Of a stretch of DNA of 64,000 nt, positions 1 through 8,739 are shown in pieces. The DNA is taken from positions 1 to 64,000 of the forward strand of contig NZ_FODN01000007.1 of the NCBI RefSeq assembly GCF_900110375.1. The letters run 5' to 3'. The position numbers and the translations under genes are program-made. Source of the DNA: Flavobacterium sinopsychrotolerans. GTDB lineage: Bacteria; Bacteroidota; Bacteroidia; Flavobacteriales; Flavobacteriaceae. The notes beneath the pieces are model-generated. The model worked only from the letters and a program-made list of their open reading frames with translations, ran no database searches and had not been told where the DNA came from. Each line of letters starts with the position of its first letter. Position 1 is the stretch's first letter.

Positions 1-528
1 AACAACAGGTTTATTTCGAACAATAACTTTGATGTGGGATTACTCTATAGAAACAAAAGTTTCTATTTGAGTTTCAATGCCAGTAATATTCTGGATAAAG
101 ACATTGACAATTTTAGCGGTATAGAACCGAGTCTTTTGAGAAATTATCAGGTGTATTCCGGATACGTTTTTAAAAACAACAGCAATAACAGGGCAGAGAT
201 TGAACCATCAGTATACTATCAATTGTTTGCCAGTGACAGACGTTCAAGTACCGATATCAACATCAAGTACCGAAAATACAACCGCTATGACGATTACTAC
301 TGGGGTGGGATATCGTATCGTTTTTTGAATGATCAAATAGGAAAGCCATTAAATTTAGGACCAATGGTTGGTTTCAAGAAGTCTAATTTCTATTTTGGGT
401 ATTCGTATCAGGTGACGCTTAACGAGCTTTCGGCATACAATTCAGGAACTCACGTGGTTACGATAGGATTGGATTTTCTTCAGGGAATCAGTAATTGCCC
501 TTGTACCCAAAGTCCGGTTCACGACTAA
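1..528 (+). CDS. PorP/SprF-family type IX secretion membrane protein, 3' part
   Basis: The reading frame is open from base 1, so only the last 175 or so residues of a longer gene are present; the GTG at 34 is internal. The sequence has alternating aromatic and polar residues typical of beta strands, a YWGGISYRF motif, and a closing glycine-rich strand (HVVTIGLDFLQG) followed by a short CPC-containing tail. This pattern is characteristic of the PorP/SprF family, about 300 residues long, whose members sit in the outer membrane and work with type IX secretion and gliding, often next to a large adhesin. The partner gene would lie upstream, outside the window. A strong terminator follows, so it ends its transcription unit. 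The family call is confident; the specific paralogue cannot be named. Confidence 0.8.
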   Translation, partial: NNRFISNNNFDVGLLYRNKSFYLSFNASNILDKDIDNFSGIEPSLLRNYQVYSGYVFKNNSNNRAEIEPSVYYQLFASDRRSSTDINIKYRKYNRYDDYYWGGISYRFLNDQIGKPLNLGPMVGFKKSNFYFGYSYQVTLNELSAYNSGTHVVTIGLDFLQGISNCPCTQSPVHD

Positions 529-546
529 GAACCTTCTTTTTTTAAC

Positions 547-590
547 AACAAATCCGATACGTTTTTACAGCGTATCGGATTTGTTATTTA
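547..590 (+). terminator. Intrinsic terminator after the porP/sprF-like gene
   Basis: A perfect 15-bp inverted repeat (547-561 with 571-585) encloses a 9-base loop and is followed by an AT-rich tail. It begins 18 bases after the stop codon. The 5' arm is preceded by a T/A-rich stretch, so it may also act weakly in the other direction. Confidence 0.8.
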
Positions 591-813
591 AAACCGTTTT
601 CAGTCCATATTGGGTGTTATTTTAGTCAAATTGAAAGTAACTTCAAATCCTTTTGTTTTGCGTTTTTTGTCCCTTACAAAGCATCTATAAACGTTTATGG
701 AATGTTTTTGACTGTTGAAACGTATTGGAGACATTCAGAAAATTTTAGGCATCTTTTTTGGTAGATTACAACGATTTCGTTAGTAAAAAATGAATTTATA
801 GGTTTTTTTCCAA
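591..813. other. Intergenic stretch with no recognised feature
   Basis: Between the terminator at 547-590 and the promoter boxes at 814-843 this AT-rich DNA shows no open frame with coding character, no tRNA-like fold and no clear repeat. I see nothing further in it. Confidence 0.6.
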
Positions 814-843
814 TTTGTTACTCCTTTAAAAGTTCTATATTTG
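814..843 (+). promoter_or_regulatory. Bacteroidota-type promoter of pgk
   Basis: TTTG at 814-817 and TATATTTG at 836-843 are separated by 18 bases, an exact match to the flavobacterial -33/-7 pattern (TTTG, 17-23 bases, TAnnTTTG). The -7 box ends 26 bases before the pgk ATG. Confidence 0.8.
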
Positions 844-869
844 TTATTCTTTCTAAAAACAATAAACTA

Positions 870-2057
870 ATGAAGACCTTAAAAGACTTTAATTTCAAAA
901 ATAAAAAAGCATTAATTCGTGTAGATTTTAATGTTCCCTTGGACGAGAATTTCAATGTAACAGATGCTACACGTATAGAAGCAGCAAAACCAACTATAGA
1001 TGCTATTTTAGCACAAGGTGGAAGCGTAATTTTGATGTCACATTTGGGCCGTCCAAAAGGAGTAGAAGAAAAATACTCTTTGAAACATATTTTGAAAACG
1101 GCATCAGCTATTCTTGGAGTTTCTGTTCAGTTCGCCACAGATTGTATTGGTTCAACAGCTAAAAATGCTGCTGAAAAGCTACAAGCAGGGGAAGTTTTAT
1201 TGTTAGAAAATTTGCGTTTTCATAGCGAAGAAGAAGCAGGTGATATTGCTTTTGCAAAAGAACTGGCGTCACTTGGAGATATTTATGTAAATGATGCTTT
1301 TGGAACGGCACACAGAGCACATGCTTCAACTACCATTATTGCACAATTTTTCCCAGCTGAAAAATGTTTTGGATTGTTATTGGCTAAAGAAATTGAAAGT
1401 TTAAACAAGGTTTTGAAAAACAGTGAAAAACCGGTGACGGCAGTTCTTGGAGGATCTAAAGTGTCTTCTAAAATTACTGTTATCGAGAATATTTTGGATA
1501 AAGTAGACCACATGATCATAGGTGGCGGAATGACTTTTACTTTTGTGAAAGCATTAGGAGGTAAAATTGGGGATTCTATTTGTGAAGATGACAAACAAGA
1601 ATTAGCATTGGAAATTATGCGTTTAGCTAAAGAAAAAGGAGTTCAAATTCATATTCCGGTTGATGTTGTGGCAGCAAATGCTTTTGCAAATGATGCCGAA
1701 ACTCAAATTGTTGATGTTAATAAAATTCCTGACGGTTGGCAAGGATTGGATGCAGGTCCAAAATCATTGGAAAACTTCCATAAAGTAATCATGGAATCCA
1801 AAACAATACTTTGGAATGGTCCATTGGGTGTTTTTGAAATGGAAAATTTTGCAAAAGGAACTATTACCCTTGGAAATTCTATCGCTGCATCAACTGCAAA
1901 CGGTGCATTTTCACTTGTAGGCGGAGGCGATTCTGTTGCTGCAGTGAAACAATTTGGATTAGAAGATAAAGTGAGTTACGTTTCTACTGGCGGTGGCGCT
2001 ATGTTAGAAATGCTTGAAGGCAGAATATTACCTGGAATTGCAGCTATTTTAGATTAA
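870..2057 (+). CDS. pgk: Phosphoglycerate kinase
   Basis: This cytosolic glycolytic enzyme transfers the phosphate of 1,3-bisphosphoglycerate to ADP. At 395 residues it has the normal family length. The N-terminal substrate-binding segment [12 protein letters not shown] (about residues 14-25), the SHLGRPKG motif, the hinge-side GGSKVSSKI and the nucleotide-binding [13 protein letters not shown] near the C terminus are all intact. It is transcribed alone from a clear promoter at 814-843 and ends at a terminator at 2133-2173. The next intact gene downstream is a DUF4837 lipoprotein, with a decayed LysM fragment between them. Nothing is unusual in the protein itself. Confidence 0.98.
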   Translation: MKTLKDFNFKNKKALIRVDFNVPLDENFNVTDATRIEAAKPTIDAILAQGGSVILMSHLGRPKGVEEKYSLKHILKTASAILGVSVQFATDCIGSTAKNAAEKLQAGEVLLLENLRFHSEEEAGDIAFAKELASLGDIYVNDAFGTAHRAHASTTIIAQFFPAEKCFGLLLAKEIESLNKVLKNSEKPVTAVLGGSKVSSKITVIENILDKVDHMIIGGGMTFTFVKALGGKIGDSICEDDKQELALEIMRLAKEKGVQIHIPVDVVAANAFANDAETQIVDVNKIPDGWQGLDAGPKSLENFHKVIMESKTILWNGPLGVFEMENFAKGTITLGNSIAASTANGAFSLVGGGDSVAAVKQFGLEDKVSYVSTGGGAMLEMLEGRILPGIAAILD

Positions 2058-2132
2058 ATGCAAGCGCAGGTGTATTGAAGGTTGCTTTTTATAAAAATTT
2101 ATTTTTAAGAAAGTGATAAATTATTGTAGTGT

Positions 2133-2173
2133 AAAACCTTGGTAACAATTTTTTGTAATCAAGGTTTTTTTAT
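2133..2173 (+). terminator. Intrinsic terminator of pgk
   Basis: Inverted repeat 2133-2147 with 2154-2168 (AAAACCTTG core, one wobble and one mismatch further in) around a 6-base loop, followed by a T run. It begins 75 bases after the pgk stop and overlaps the start of the LysM remnant region. Confidence 0.75.
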
Positions 2174-2214
2174 TTAAAACCAGACTTTACTTCAGCAACC
2201 AAAATATAAGGGCC

Positions 2215-2356
2215 GATTATGATGTAAAAAAAAGGTGGCTCTTTATTTAGCATTGCCAAAAAATATCCTAGTGTAACCATTTCGGACTTAAAAAAATGGA
2301 ACGGTATTCGCAGTGAAGATGTCAAACCTGGAATGAAGTTAAAAATAAACGGATAA
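2215..2356 (+). pseudogene. Remnant of a LysM-domain protein, frameshifted and 5'-truncated
   Basis: From 2228 to 2356 the plus strand encodes a full-looking LysM motif: GGSLFSIAKKYP, then VTISDLKKWNGI, then VKPGMKLKI, then a stop. It has no start codon. A TAA (2225-2227) sits directly upstream in frame. Removing one A from the run of eight at 2226-2233 would join the motif to an upstream frame reading ADYDVKK, which is how such LysM repeats normally begin. That upstream frame soon meets a stop and has no start either. I read this as the last LysM repeat of a deleted cell-wall gene, such as a lytic transglycosylase or peptidoglycan-binding protein. An open frame on the opposite strand here is only its shadow. 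Confidence 0.72.
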
Positions 2357-2404
2357 TACAATAAACTTCTATAAATTTGGGTTTCATTTTATAATTGAAT
2401 AGTA

Positions 2405-3382
2405 ATGAATAAAGCCCAGTTTTTAGTTCTGTTTGTTTCTCTGCTGTTGTTTTCCTGTAAAAAGGAGAATGATCATGTGCCTCGTAAGACAACGGGCAAG
2501 ATCAATACGATTTCAGTTATTATTGATGACCAGTTATGGAATGGGGAGATAGGAGACAGCATCCGAAACAAGTTTGCATCGCCAGTAATTGGGTTGCCAC
2601 AGGAAGAACCTTTATTCAACATCAATCAATATCCAGTCAAGCTTTTAGAAGGGTTTATGACCGATACCCGAGCGATCATAGTGGTCAAAAAAGCAGAAGA
2701 AAACAAGTTCGAAATCAAAAAGAACCAATACGCATCACCTCAAAACGTATTTCATATTTCAGGCAAAACTGCCGCTGATATTATAGCTTGTATTGAGAAA
2801 AATGCCCCGAAAATGATTCAGATAATCAAAGATTCCGAAATCGCTGAGAGTCAAAAAATCAACAGCCAGTCATTAATTGATCCAAAAGTAATTGAAAATA
2901 AATTCCATGTTTCATTACAGATTCCTTCCGGTTATGCCTATGTACTTCAAAAAAGTAATTTTTTGTGGCTAAAAAAGGAAATCATAGGCGGGAATACCAG
3001 TATTTTACTGTATCAGGTGCCTATAAACACCATCAAAAAAGGCTCCAATTTGATTACTGATATCATAAAAATGCGGGATTCTATAGGGAAATTATACATT
3101 AGTGGAAAGGAACCCGATACCAATATGATTACTGAAGAAGCGTATGCGCCGTATCTTTTTAAGATCAATCTGGACGGGAAGGAAACCTTTGAAACTAAGG
3201 GAACCTGGCAGCTAAACAATGATTTCATGTCCGGACCTTTTATCAATTATGCTATTATTGATGCCGATTATAATCGAATTTTGGTTTTAGAAGGATTTTG
3301 TTATGCTCCATCAAAAGATAAACGAGATTTAATGCATGAACTGGAAGCTATTATAAAATCAGTTGTTGTTGTAAAAAGATAA
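2405..3382 (+). CDS. DUF4837-family lipoprotein
   Basis: A 325-residue protein of unknown function with a lipoprotein signal: a hydrophobic stretch from about residue 5 ending in LLLFSCKKE, with the acylated Cys near residue 18. It should be anchored in the cell envelope. The body has no catalytic motif I recognise; it contains a short DDQLWNGEIGD motif just after the linker and matches the DUF4837 family seen in Flavobacteria. It stands between the LysM remnant and an acetyltransferase on the same strand, with a 44-base gap to the latter's chosen start. A direct functional call is not possible. The adjacent LysM remnant hints at an envelope setting. Confidence 0.75.
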   Translation: MNKAQFLVLFVSLLLFSCKKENDHVPRKTTGKINTISVIIDDQLWNGEIGDSIRNKFASPVIGLPQEEPLFNINQYPVKLLEGFMTDTRAIIVVKKAEENKFEIKKNQYASPQNVFHISGKTAADIIACIEKNAPKMIQIIKDSEIAESQKINSQSLIDPKVIENKFHVSLQIPSGYAYVLQKSNFLWLKKEIIGGNTSILLYQVPINTIKKGSNLITDIIKMRDSIGKLYISGKEPDTNMITEEAYAPYLFKINLDGKETFETKGTWQLNNDFMSGPFINYAIIDADYNRILVLEGFCYAPSKDKRDLMHELEAIIKSVVVVKR

Positions 3383-3426
3383 TTTTTATTTTCTTTTATT
3401 TGCATTCTATAAAAAATACTCAAAGC

Positions 3427-3873
3427 ATGGCAATACAATGGAAAATAAAGGCGTTTGACGCACTTTCGGTTCACGAACTTTATGATTTACTGCGATTAAG
3501 AAGCGAAATTTTCGTAGTGGAGCAAAACTGCGTTTATCTTGATTTAGATGGAAAAGATAAGGTGGCTTTGCATCTTTTGGGTGAATTTGAAGGTAAAATA
3601 GTCGCACATGCCCGACTTTTCAAAGCAGGAATCAGTTTTGATAATGCATCTATTGGCAGAGTAACGGTCGATGCCAATTATAGAGACAGGAAATGGGGGC
3701 ATGACTTGATGCGGGAATCAATTGCAGGAATTGCACATCATTTTGGCGAAAGCAAAATCACTATCGGAGCACAGTTGTACCTCAAAAAATTCTATGAAAG
3801 TCATGGTTTCGTGCAAACGAGCGAAATGTATCTGGAAGATGATATTCCGCATATTGAAATGCAACGTAATTAA
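3427..3873 (+). CDS. elaA: ElaA-like GNAT-family N-acetyltransferase
   Basis: A single-domain GNAT enzyme of 148 residues from the ATG at 3427; an in-frame TTG at 3400 is possible but would add nine residues not typical of the family. It begins with the ElaA signature: WKIKAFDALSVHELYDLL, then LRSEIFVVEQNCVY with the conserved Q-N-C, followed by D-L-D-G-K-D. The acetyl-CoA loop region IGRVTVDANYRDRKWG lies at about residues 80-95. The substrate of ElaA proteins is not established. The gene converges on ctp with a single base between the two stop codons. Confidence 0.88.
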   Translation: MAIQWKIKAFDALSVHELYDLLRLRSEIFVVEQNCVYLDLDGKDKVALHLLGEFEGKIVAHARLFKAGISFDNASIGRVTVDANYRDRKWGHDLMRESIAGIAHHFGESKITIGAQLYLKKFYESHGFVQTSEMYLEDDIPHIEMQRN

Positions 3874-3874
3874 T

Positions 3875-5509
3875 TTACATTTTCAAAATTGTTTTATACT
3901 CCACGTTGTTCAAAATACTTACTGATCTCTTAATTTCTGAGTTGTTTTTGGTGTAATATTGATACAATCCTTCCTGATATTGATAGCGTTTGATGATTTC
4001 ATCGACCATCAGGTTTTTGATTTCCTTGTGGTTTTTATCCAATAAAGCATTTTCGCTTTTCTGAAGTGCTGCCAGCAATTGTTGATATTCGGCGAGAATA
4101 GATTCGTCCAGTTTTTCTTTTTTGGCTACAGCCAAAGTGTTTTTCAAAGCCAATTCCGTTTCCGTGTCAAAAGAGAATTTCTGCACTTTCAAGAATTGTT
4201 TGAAATCTAAATAATCTGCATCAGAAATGACCGGAATTTGATTTCCTAAATTAGGATTTTTATAATAATAAGCGGTGGCATAGTTGAAAATTCCGTCGTT
4301 TCGAAGCAAAGCATTCGTTATTGGACTAGATTTTGTTTCTTCCAGTTCCACATCTGGTTGGATTCCTCCGCCATCATAAACGGTTCTGCCTTTTCGGGTT
4401 TTAAAAGCATTGAAGTTTTTCTCTTCTGTTTTTATCGCCATTCCATTTTTGTCTTTTCGAGAGTAATCCAAAGCTTGTATACATCTTCCGGATGGCGTAT
4501 AATAACGGGAAATAGTTACTTTTAGCTGCGTTCCAAAAGTCAAATCTACCGGTCTTTGCACCAGTCCTTTTCCAAAACTGCGGCTTCCCACCACCACAGC
4601 GCGATCTAAATCCTGTAGTGCGCCAGCGACAATTTCTGATGCCGATGCACTCCGGCCGTTAACAAGAATAATCAAAGGAATTTCAGTATCTACAGGATCT
4701 TTGGTCGTTTTGTAGGTGCTGTTGTGTTTCTCTATTTTTGATTTTGTAGTAACGATAATCTTATTTTTTGGAACAAATAAATTACAAATATTAACGGCTT
4801 CATTCAAGAGTCCACCCGGATTATCTCGTACATCCAATATAATGCGTTCCGCACCTTCTTTTTTGAGTTGTTCCAAAGCTTCTTTGGTTTCCAAGGATGC
4901 TTTTTTGTTAAAATGCGACAGCACAATATAACCCGTTTTGTCATCTATTTTTGCGAAAAAGGGAACCGATTTGATTTCGACTTCGTCCAAAATTATTTGG
5001 GTAGTGTTCATTTTTCCCTGACGGATGTATTTGACATCAATCTTCGTGTTTTTGGTGCCTTTGAAAAGCTGAGAAGCTTCATCTTTAAAATCAGATAAAA
5101 GTACATCACCAACCTGAATAATTTCATCTCCGGCCTTTAAACCCGCTTTATCGGCAGGGAAATCTTTATAAGGTTCCTTGACAATTAATTTGTCTTCTTT
5201 TCGAGTCAATAAAGCGCCTATTCCGGTATATTCTCCGGTATTGTTTATCTTGAATCGCACCACATCCTGCTCGTTGAAATACACGGTGTACGGATCTAAA
5301 TTAGCCAGCATTCCTTTGATGGCCTTGTCCATTAGTTCCCCAGGATTGGTTTCATCGACATAATTGCGGTTCAATTCCTTGAAAAGTGTGGTGAATATCT
5401 CGATTTGCTTAGCGATTTCGAAAAAATCATCTTTGAAACTGGTTCCAATAAACAGAAATGCCGATGCGACAACTGGAATTATGAATTTTTTTTTGAAGAA
5501 AGAATACAT
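3875..5509 (-). CDS. C-terminal processing peptidase, S41 family
   Basis: A periplasmic or membrane-anchored serine protease of the tail-specific protease family, 544 residues from the ATG at 5509; the longer frame from 5563 would put 18 residues before the obvious signal segment (FIIPVVASAFLFIG). The order is signal/anchor, an N-terminal helical region, a PDZ domain (about residues 75-160), and the S41 core with the catalytic serine in NGRSASASEIVAGALQD and the lysine in SRSFGKGLVQ. About 190 residues follow the core, as in many Bacteroidota members. It probably trims or degrades envelope proteins. The gene follows the DUF4349 lipoprotein by four bases and is surely cotranscribed with it. 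Confidence 0.93.
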   Translation of the reverse strand: MYSFFKKKFIIPVVASAFLFIGTSFKDDFFEIAKQIEIFTTLFKELNRNYVDETNPGELMDKAIKGMLANLDPYTVYFNEQDVVRFKINNTGEYTGIGALLTRKEDKLIVKEPYKDFPADKAGLKAGDEIIQVGDVLLSDFKDEASQLFKGTKNTKIDVKYIRQGKMNTTQIILDEVEIKSVPFFAKIDDKTGYIVLSHFNKKASLETKEALEQLKKEGAERIILDVRDNPGGLLNEAVNICNLFVPKNKIIVTTKSKIEKHNSTYKTTKDPVDTEIPLIILVNGRSASASEIVAGALQDLDRAVVVGSRSFGKGLVQRPVDLTFGTQLKVTISRYYTPSGRCIQALDYSRKDKNGMAIKTEEKNFNAFKTRKGRTVYDGGGIQPDVELEETKSSPITNALLRNDGIFNYATAYYYKNPNLGNQIPVISDADYLDFKQFLKVQKFSFDTETELALKNTLAVAKKEKLDESILAEYQQLLAALQKSENALLDKNHKEIKNLMVDEIIKRYQYQEGLYQYYTKNNSEIKRSVSILNNVEYKTILKM

Positions 5510-5513
5510 TGTT

Positions 5514-6365
5514 TTATATTTTTTTTGACTTAAATTTTTTTCTAATAAAGTAACCTGCAGCAAACAGAATTATGATAAACGGCCAAATGCTGAGTAGATT
5601 TATAAAAAAACTCGAAAGGCTATTGAATCCTGATTTGATAGCAGTCCAAATTTTCATTCCGTAAGAGGTAGTTACACCACTTTCTTCGGCGATAGATTTG
5701 TAGAATTCTATAGTAACGGTGCTGAACGAAACTTGGTTTTGCATGTAGTTCAACTGACCTTCTTTTGCTTCGATTTCTTCTCGAATAGCGGAAAGTTGTT
5801 TTTCGATTTCCAGCATTTCTGTTACCTTATTTGCTTTTTTCAAAAGTTCGAGATAACGATTTTCAAGGACTTTTTTAGCTTTTAATCTCGCATCAATATC
5901 AATATATTCAGCGGTTACATCCTGAGAAGATATTTCTTTATTGTCAAAATAAGCGACTCCTTTTGAAATGTCTTTTAAAAACGAATCGAAATTTTTACTT
6001 GGAACACGAATGATTAATTTTCTAAAAACAGACTCGTAATTCTTACCTTCCGTATCATTTTGGATGATTGCATTATGGCTCTTTACCGCATTTTGTATTT
6101 GAGTATAGGTAGACTGTAAATCATTGGTTTCAAAACGAAGATCGCCTTGTTTGATAATTTTTTGTTCAATGTTTTGCTGAGTTTCCTTTGTCGATGAATT
6201 TAAATCGGTTCTGTTATAAAGTGCATTGCCAGTCGAAGCATTTTTTACAGGAACTGCGATAGCCTGCACAGTCTCGTCACTTACAACATTCTCCGAAGAA
6301 GAATCACTTTTTTTACAACTGGAAAAAGAAAATAATAGTAGAAAGAATAGGGCTATTGACTTCAT
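5514..6365 (-). CDS. DUF4349-family membrane lipoprotein
   Basis: A 283-residue protein with a lipoprotein signal (LLLFSFSSCKKSD) and a single transmembrane helix near the C terminus (LSIWPFIIILFAAGYFI) followed by a basic tail. The middle contains a long coiled-coil segment (about residues 150-210: LKAKKVLENRYLEL, then EIEKQLSAIREEIE), the hallmark of DUF4349. ATGs at 6371 and 6365 are both possible; I prefer 6365 because it gives a compact signal peptide. Function is unknown. The genes on either side, rnpA upstream and ctp downstream, form a same-strand run, and the four-base spacing to ctp suggests a joint role in the envelope. Confidence 0.85.
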   Translation of the reverse strand: MKSIALFFLLLFSFSSCKKSDSSSENVVSDETVQAIAVPVKNASTGNALYNRTDLNSSTKETQQNIEQKIIKQGDLRFETNDLQSTYTQIQNAVKSHNAIIQNDTEGKNYESVFRKLIIRVPSKNFDSFLKDISKGVAYFDNKEISSQDVTAEYIDIDARLKAKKVLENRYLELLKKANKVTEMLEIEKQLSAIREEIEAKEGQLNYMQNQVSFSTVTIEFYKSIAEESGVTTSYGMKIWTAIKSGFNSLSSFFINLLSIWPFIIILFAAGYFIRKKFKSKKI

Positions 6366-6408
6366 AAACATTAAAATTTTAATGCTAAAAATACAAAAAA
6401 TAGAATTG

Positions 6409-6789
6409 CTACTCTTCTTTTTTTATTTGGAGCAAAAACTTCTCAAACAATTGAATGGTTTTCGTATTAATTTCATCGTATGTCAAGCGATCTTTCGTTT
6501 GGTAAAAAAACATAAAGGAATACGGTTGGTCCAGATTGTCAATCAAAAGGTGTTTGTTCAGACGATAGGTTTCACGCAGCACCCGTTTGAAATAATTGCG
6601 GTCTACGGCTTTCTTAAAATTCTTTTTGGAAACCGATACGCCCATTTTTATTTTTTCACTTTCGTCAAAAGAACCGGCTTTATACACCAATCGCAACGGA
6701 TATTTAGATACTGATTTTCCTTCGGTAAATAATAATCCAATGGTTATTTTGCTTTTTAGCTTTTCGTTTTTTGGGTAAGTGAAGTTCAT
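6409..6789 (-). CDS. rnpA: Ribonuclease P protein component
   Basis: The small basic protein (126 residues) that binds the RNase P RNA and helps it mature the 5' ends of tRNAs. The diagnostic motif is present as KKAVDRNYFKRVLRETYR (about residues 59-76), matching the family pattern K-x(3)-RN-x(2)-KR-x(2)-RE, and the N-terminal LKSKITIGLLFTEG strand is typical. In many bacteria rnpA follows rpmH near the origin; here it heads a run with the DUF4349 and ctp genes, about 45 bases ahead of the next start. A TAnnTTTG box lies 33 bases upstream. Confidence 0.95.
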   Translation of the reverse strand: MNFTYPKNEKLKSKITIGLLFTEGKSVSKYPLRLVYKAGSFDESEKIKMGVSVSKKNFKKAVDRNYFKRVLRETYRLNKHLLIDNLDQPYSFMFFYQTKDRLTYDEINTKTIQLFEKFLLQIKKEE

Positions 6790-6821
6790 TTTAATATAAA
6801 AAAGTCATGGATTTTGACGTG

Positions 6822-6829
6822 CAAAGTTA
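6822..6829 (-). promoter_or_regulatory. -7 promoter box of rnpA
   Basis: TAACTTTG on the minus strand, an exact TAnnTTTG match, 33 bases ahead of the rnpA start. I did not find a good TTTG box at the expected distance, so only the -7 element is claimed. Confidence 0.5.
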
Positions 6830-6914
6830 CGATTAAACGTTGAGCCTGTATATTGTTTCGGTTTTAAATACCACTAAAAATATATTTCTTACTTTTACGG
6901 CAAATTTTTAAAGC

Positions 6915-7649
6915 ATGCAAAAACTGATTTCGTATCCCATTTCCGTAATTTATTATTTGTGTTTCGGTCTTACTTTGGTTATTTTTCATCCAATTCAGTG
7001 GGTTTGTTTCCATGTTTTTGGCTATCAAGCCCATAAAATAAGTGTCGATTACTTGAATTTTTTCTTGTTGAGATGCACGAACCTTTTGGGGACAACCTAC
7101 AAATTTGAAAACATAGAAAGCATTCCTGAAAATGTTCCTTTAATTTTTGTGTCCAATCATCAAAGTATGTACGATATTATTGCGATGATTTGGTTTTTCC
7201 GCCGTTTTCATTGTAAATTTGTCAGTAAGAAAGAATTAGGAAGCGGTATTCCAAGTGTGTCATTTAATTTACGTCACGGAGGTTCAGTTCTTATTGATCG
7301 AAAAGATCCCAAACAAGCTATTCCGGCCATCAAAGGATTGGCAGAATATATTGAAAAACACAACCGTTCGGCAGTTATTTTTCCGGAAGGAACACGAAGC
7401 AAGACTGGGAAGCCAAAAGAGTTTGCGCAAAGCGGTTTGAAAATTTTATGTAAACATGCGCCTTCGGCTTATGTGGTTCCAGTGAGTATAAATAATTCTT
7501 GGAAAATAGTTAAATACGGATTTTTCCCGCTAGGTTTAGGAAATCGCCTTACCTTTGTAGTACATAAACCGTTAGCGGTTAAAGAATATGATTTTGCTGA
7601 ATTAATGGAAAAAACAGAAGCAGCAGTAGTTCAAGGAATAAAAATTTAA
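6915..7649 (+). CDS. 1-acyl-sn-glycerol-3-phosphate acyltransferase (PlsC-like)
   Basis: A membrane-associated acyltransferase of 244 residues that would acylate lysophosphatidic acid in phospholipid synthesis. The catalytic NHQSMYD motif (H-x4-D: H82, D87) and the substrate-binding FPEGTRS motif (residues 156-162) are intact, and an N-terminal hydrophobic region (residues 8-35) should anchor it in the inner membrane. The gene ends 10 bases before the acyl-ACP desaturase, so the two are probably cotranscribed. That would link making an unsaturated acyl chain with placing it on a glycerolipid. Length and motifs fit the family well. Confidence 0.92.
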   Translation: MQKLISYPISVIYYLCFGLTLVIFHPIQWVCFHVFGYQAHKISVDYLNFFLLRCTNLLGTTYKFENIESIPENVPLIFVSNHQSMYDIIAMIWFFRRFHCKFVSKKELGSGIPSVSFNLRHGGSVLIDRKDPKQAIPAIKGLAEYIEKHNRSAVIFPEGTRSKTGKPKEFAQSGLKILCKHAPSAYVVPVSINNSWKIVKYGFFPLGLGNRLTFVVHKPLAVKEYDFAELMEKTEAAVVQGIKI

Positions 7650-7659
7650 TTTATATATA

Positions 7660-8649
7660 ATGTCAATAAAAAACATTCGATTAGAAGTAATGCAGTTTTT
7701 GGAAAAAAACGTAGATAGCTTTGTCGATCAGTATCTAATTCCAGTGGAGAAAATATGGCAACCAACAGATTTTTTGCCTAATTCCCAAAGTGATACTTTT
7801 TTTGATGAGGTCAAAGAATTACGTGAAATTGCAAAAGAATTACCTTATGATTTCTGGGTAACTTTAGTAGGGGATACCATTACTGAGGAAGCTTTACCAA
7901 CCTACGAATCCTGGTTAATGGACGTAGAAGGAATTGATAACGTAGAAAGAAATGGATGGTCTAAATGGATCAGACAATGGACTGGTGAGGAAAATCGTCA
8001 CGGTGATTTACTGAACAAATACTTGTATTTATCTGGTCGTGTAAACATGCGTGAAGTAGAAATCACAACGCAACATTTGATAAACGACGGTTTTGATATT
8101 GGAACCGGAAGGGATCCATACAAAAACTTTGTATATACCAGTTTTCAAGAATTAGCAACGTACGTTTCTCACAACAGAGTAGCACAAATGGCTAAAAAAT
8201 ATGGTGATAACAAATTGTCTAAAATGTGCAAAATGATTGCTGGTGACGAGATGCGTCATCATCATGCGTACAGCGAATTTGTAAACCGTATTTTTCAAGT
8301 TGATCCAAGTGAAATGATGCTTGCGTTTCAATACATGATGAAAGCAAAAATTGTTATGCCTGCGCATTTCTTGAGAGAATCCGGTGAAAAAATCAGCACT
8401 GCTTTCGAACAGTTTTCTGATTCTGCACAACGAATTGGGGTTTATACCGCAGCGGATTATGTAGATATTATGCAAAAATTAATTGAAAAATGGGAAATTG
8501 ACAAAATTTCCGGTTTGACAGATGAAGCAGAAAAGGCTCGTGATTACTTGATGAAATTACCTGGAAGAATGGCAAAAATATCAGAAAGATTAGTGATTCC
8601 AAAAGAGTCGCATATCTTCAAATGGGTAGAGCCAGCTTTAGTAAGATAG
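7660..8649 (+). CDS. Acyl-[acyl-carrier-protein] desaturase, ferritin-like di-iron type
   Basis: A soluble di-iron enzyme of 329 residues that would insert a cis double bond into an acyl-ACP using O2 and reduced ferredoxin. The iron ligands are visible in family order: an early WLMDVEGID region, EENRH (E111, H114), then E164 in SFQELATYVSHNR, then DEMRHHH (E197, H200). This is the plant-plastid-like soluble class, not the membrane-bound His-box class. It follows the PlsC-like gene by 10 bases and ends at a strong terminator (8678-8724), forming a two-gene lipid operon. The partner ferredoxin is not adjacent. Confidence 0.93.
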   Translation: MSIKNIRLEVMQFLEKNVDSFVDQYLIPVEKIWQPTDFLPNSQSDTFFDEVKELREIAKELPYDFWVTLVGDTITEEALPTYESWLMDVEGIDNVERNGWSKWIRQWTGEENRHGDLLNKYLYLSGRVNMREVEITTQHLINDGFDIGTGRDPYKNFVYTSFQELATYVSHNRVAQMAKKYGDNKLSKMCKMIAGDEMRHHHAYSEFVNRIFQVDPSEMMLAFQYMMKAKIVMPAHFLRESGEKISTAFEQFSDSAQRIGVYTAADYVDIMQKLIEKWEIDKISGLTDEAEKARDYLMKLPGRMAKISERLVIPKESHIFKWVEPALVR

Positions 8650-8677
8650 ATTTTTGAGTTCTAAATAAAGAATAAAA

Positions 8678-8724
8678 ATGTTGGATTTTGAAGTTGGAGA
8701 ACTTTGAAATTCAACATTTTTTTT
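8678..8724 (+). terminator. Intrinsic terminator of the acyltransferase-desaturase operon
   Basis: An 18-bp stem (8678-8695 with 8700-8717, three G-T wobbles) with a 4-base loop GGAG, followed by a run of eight Ts. An A run precedes the stem. Confidence 0.85.
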
Positions 8725-8739
8725 AAAAGTAAATAAACA

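Noticed and set aside
1283..1594. Antisense open frame within pgk, and similar long frames opposite other genes
   Set aside because: They arise from codon bias on the coding strand, lack start signals and match no family.
2170..2361. Open frame of 63 codons on the minus strand after pgk
   Set aside because: It is antisense to the LysM remnant, whose plus-strand sequence has clear family motifs; the minus-strand peptide has none.
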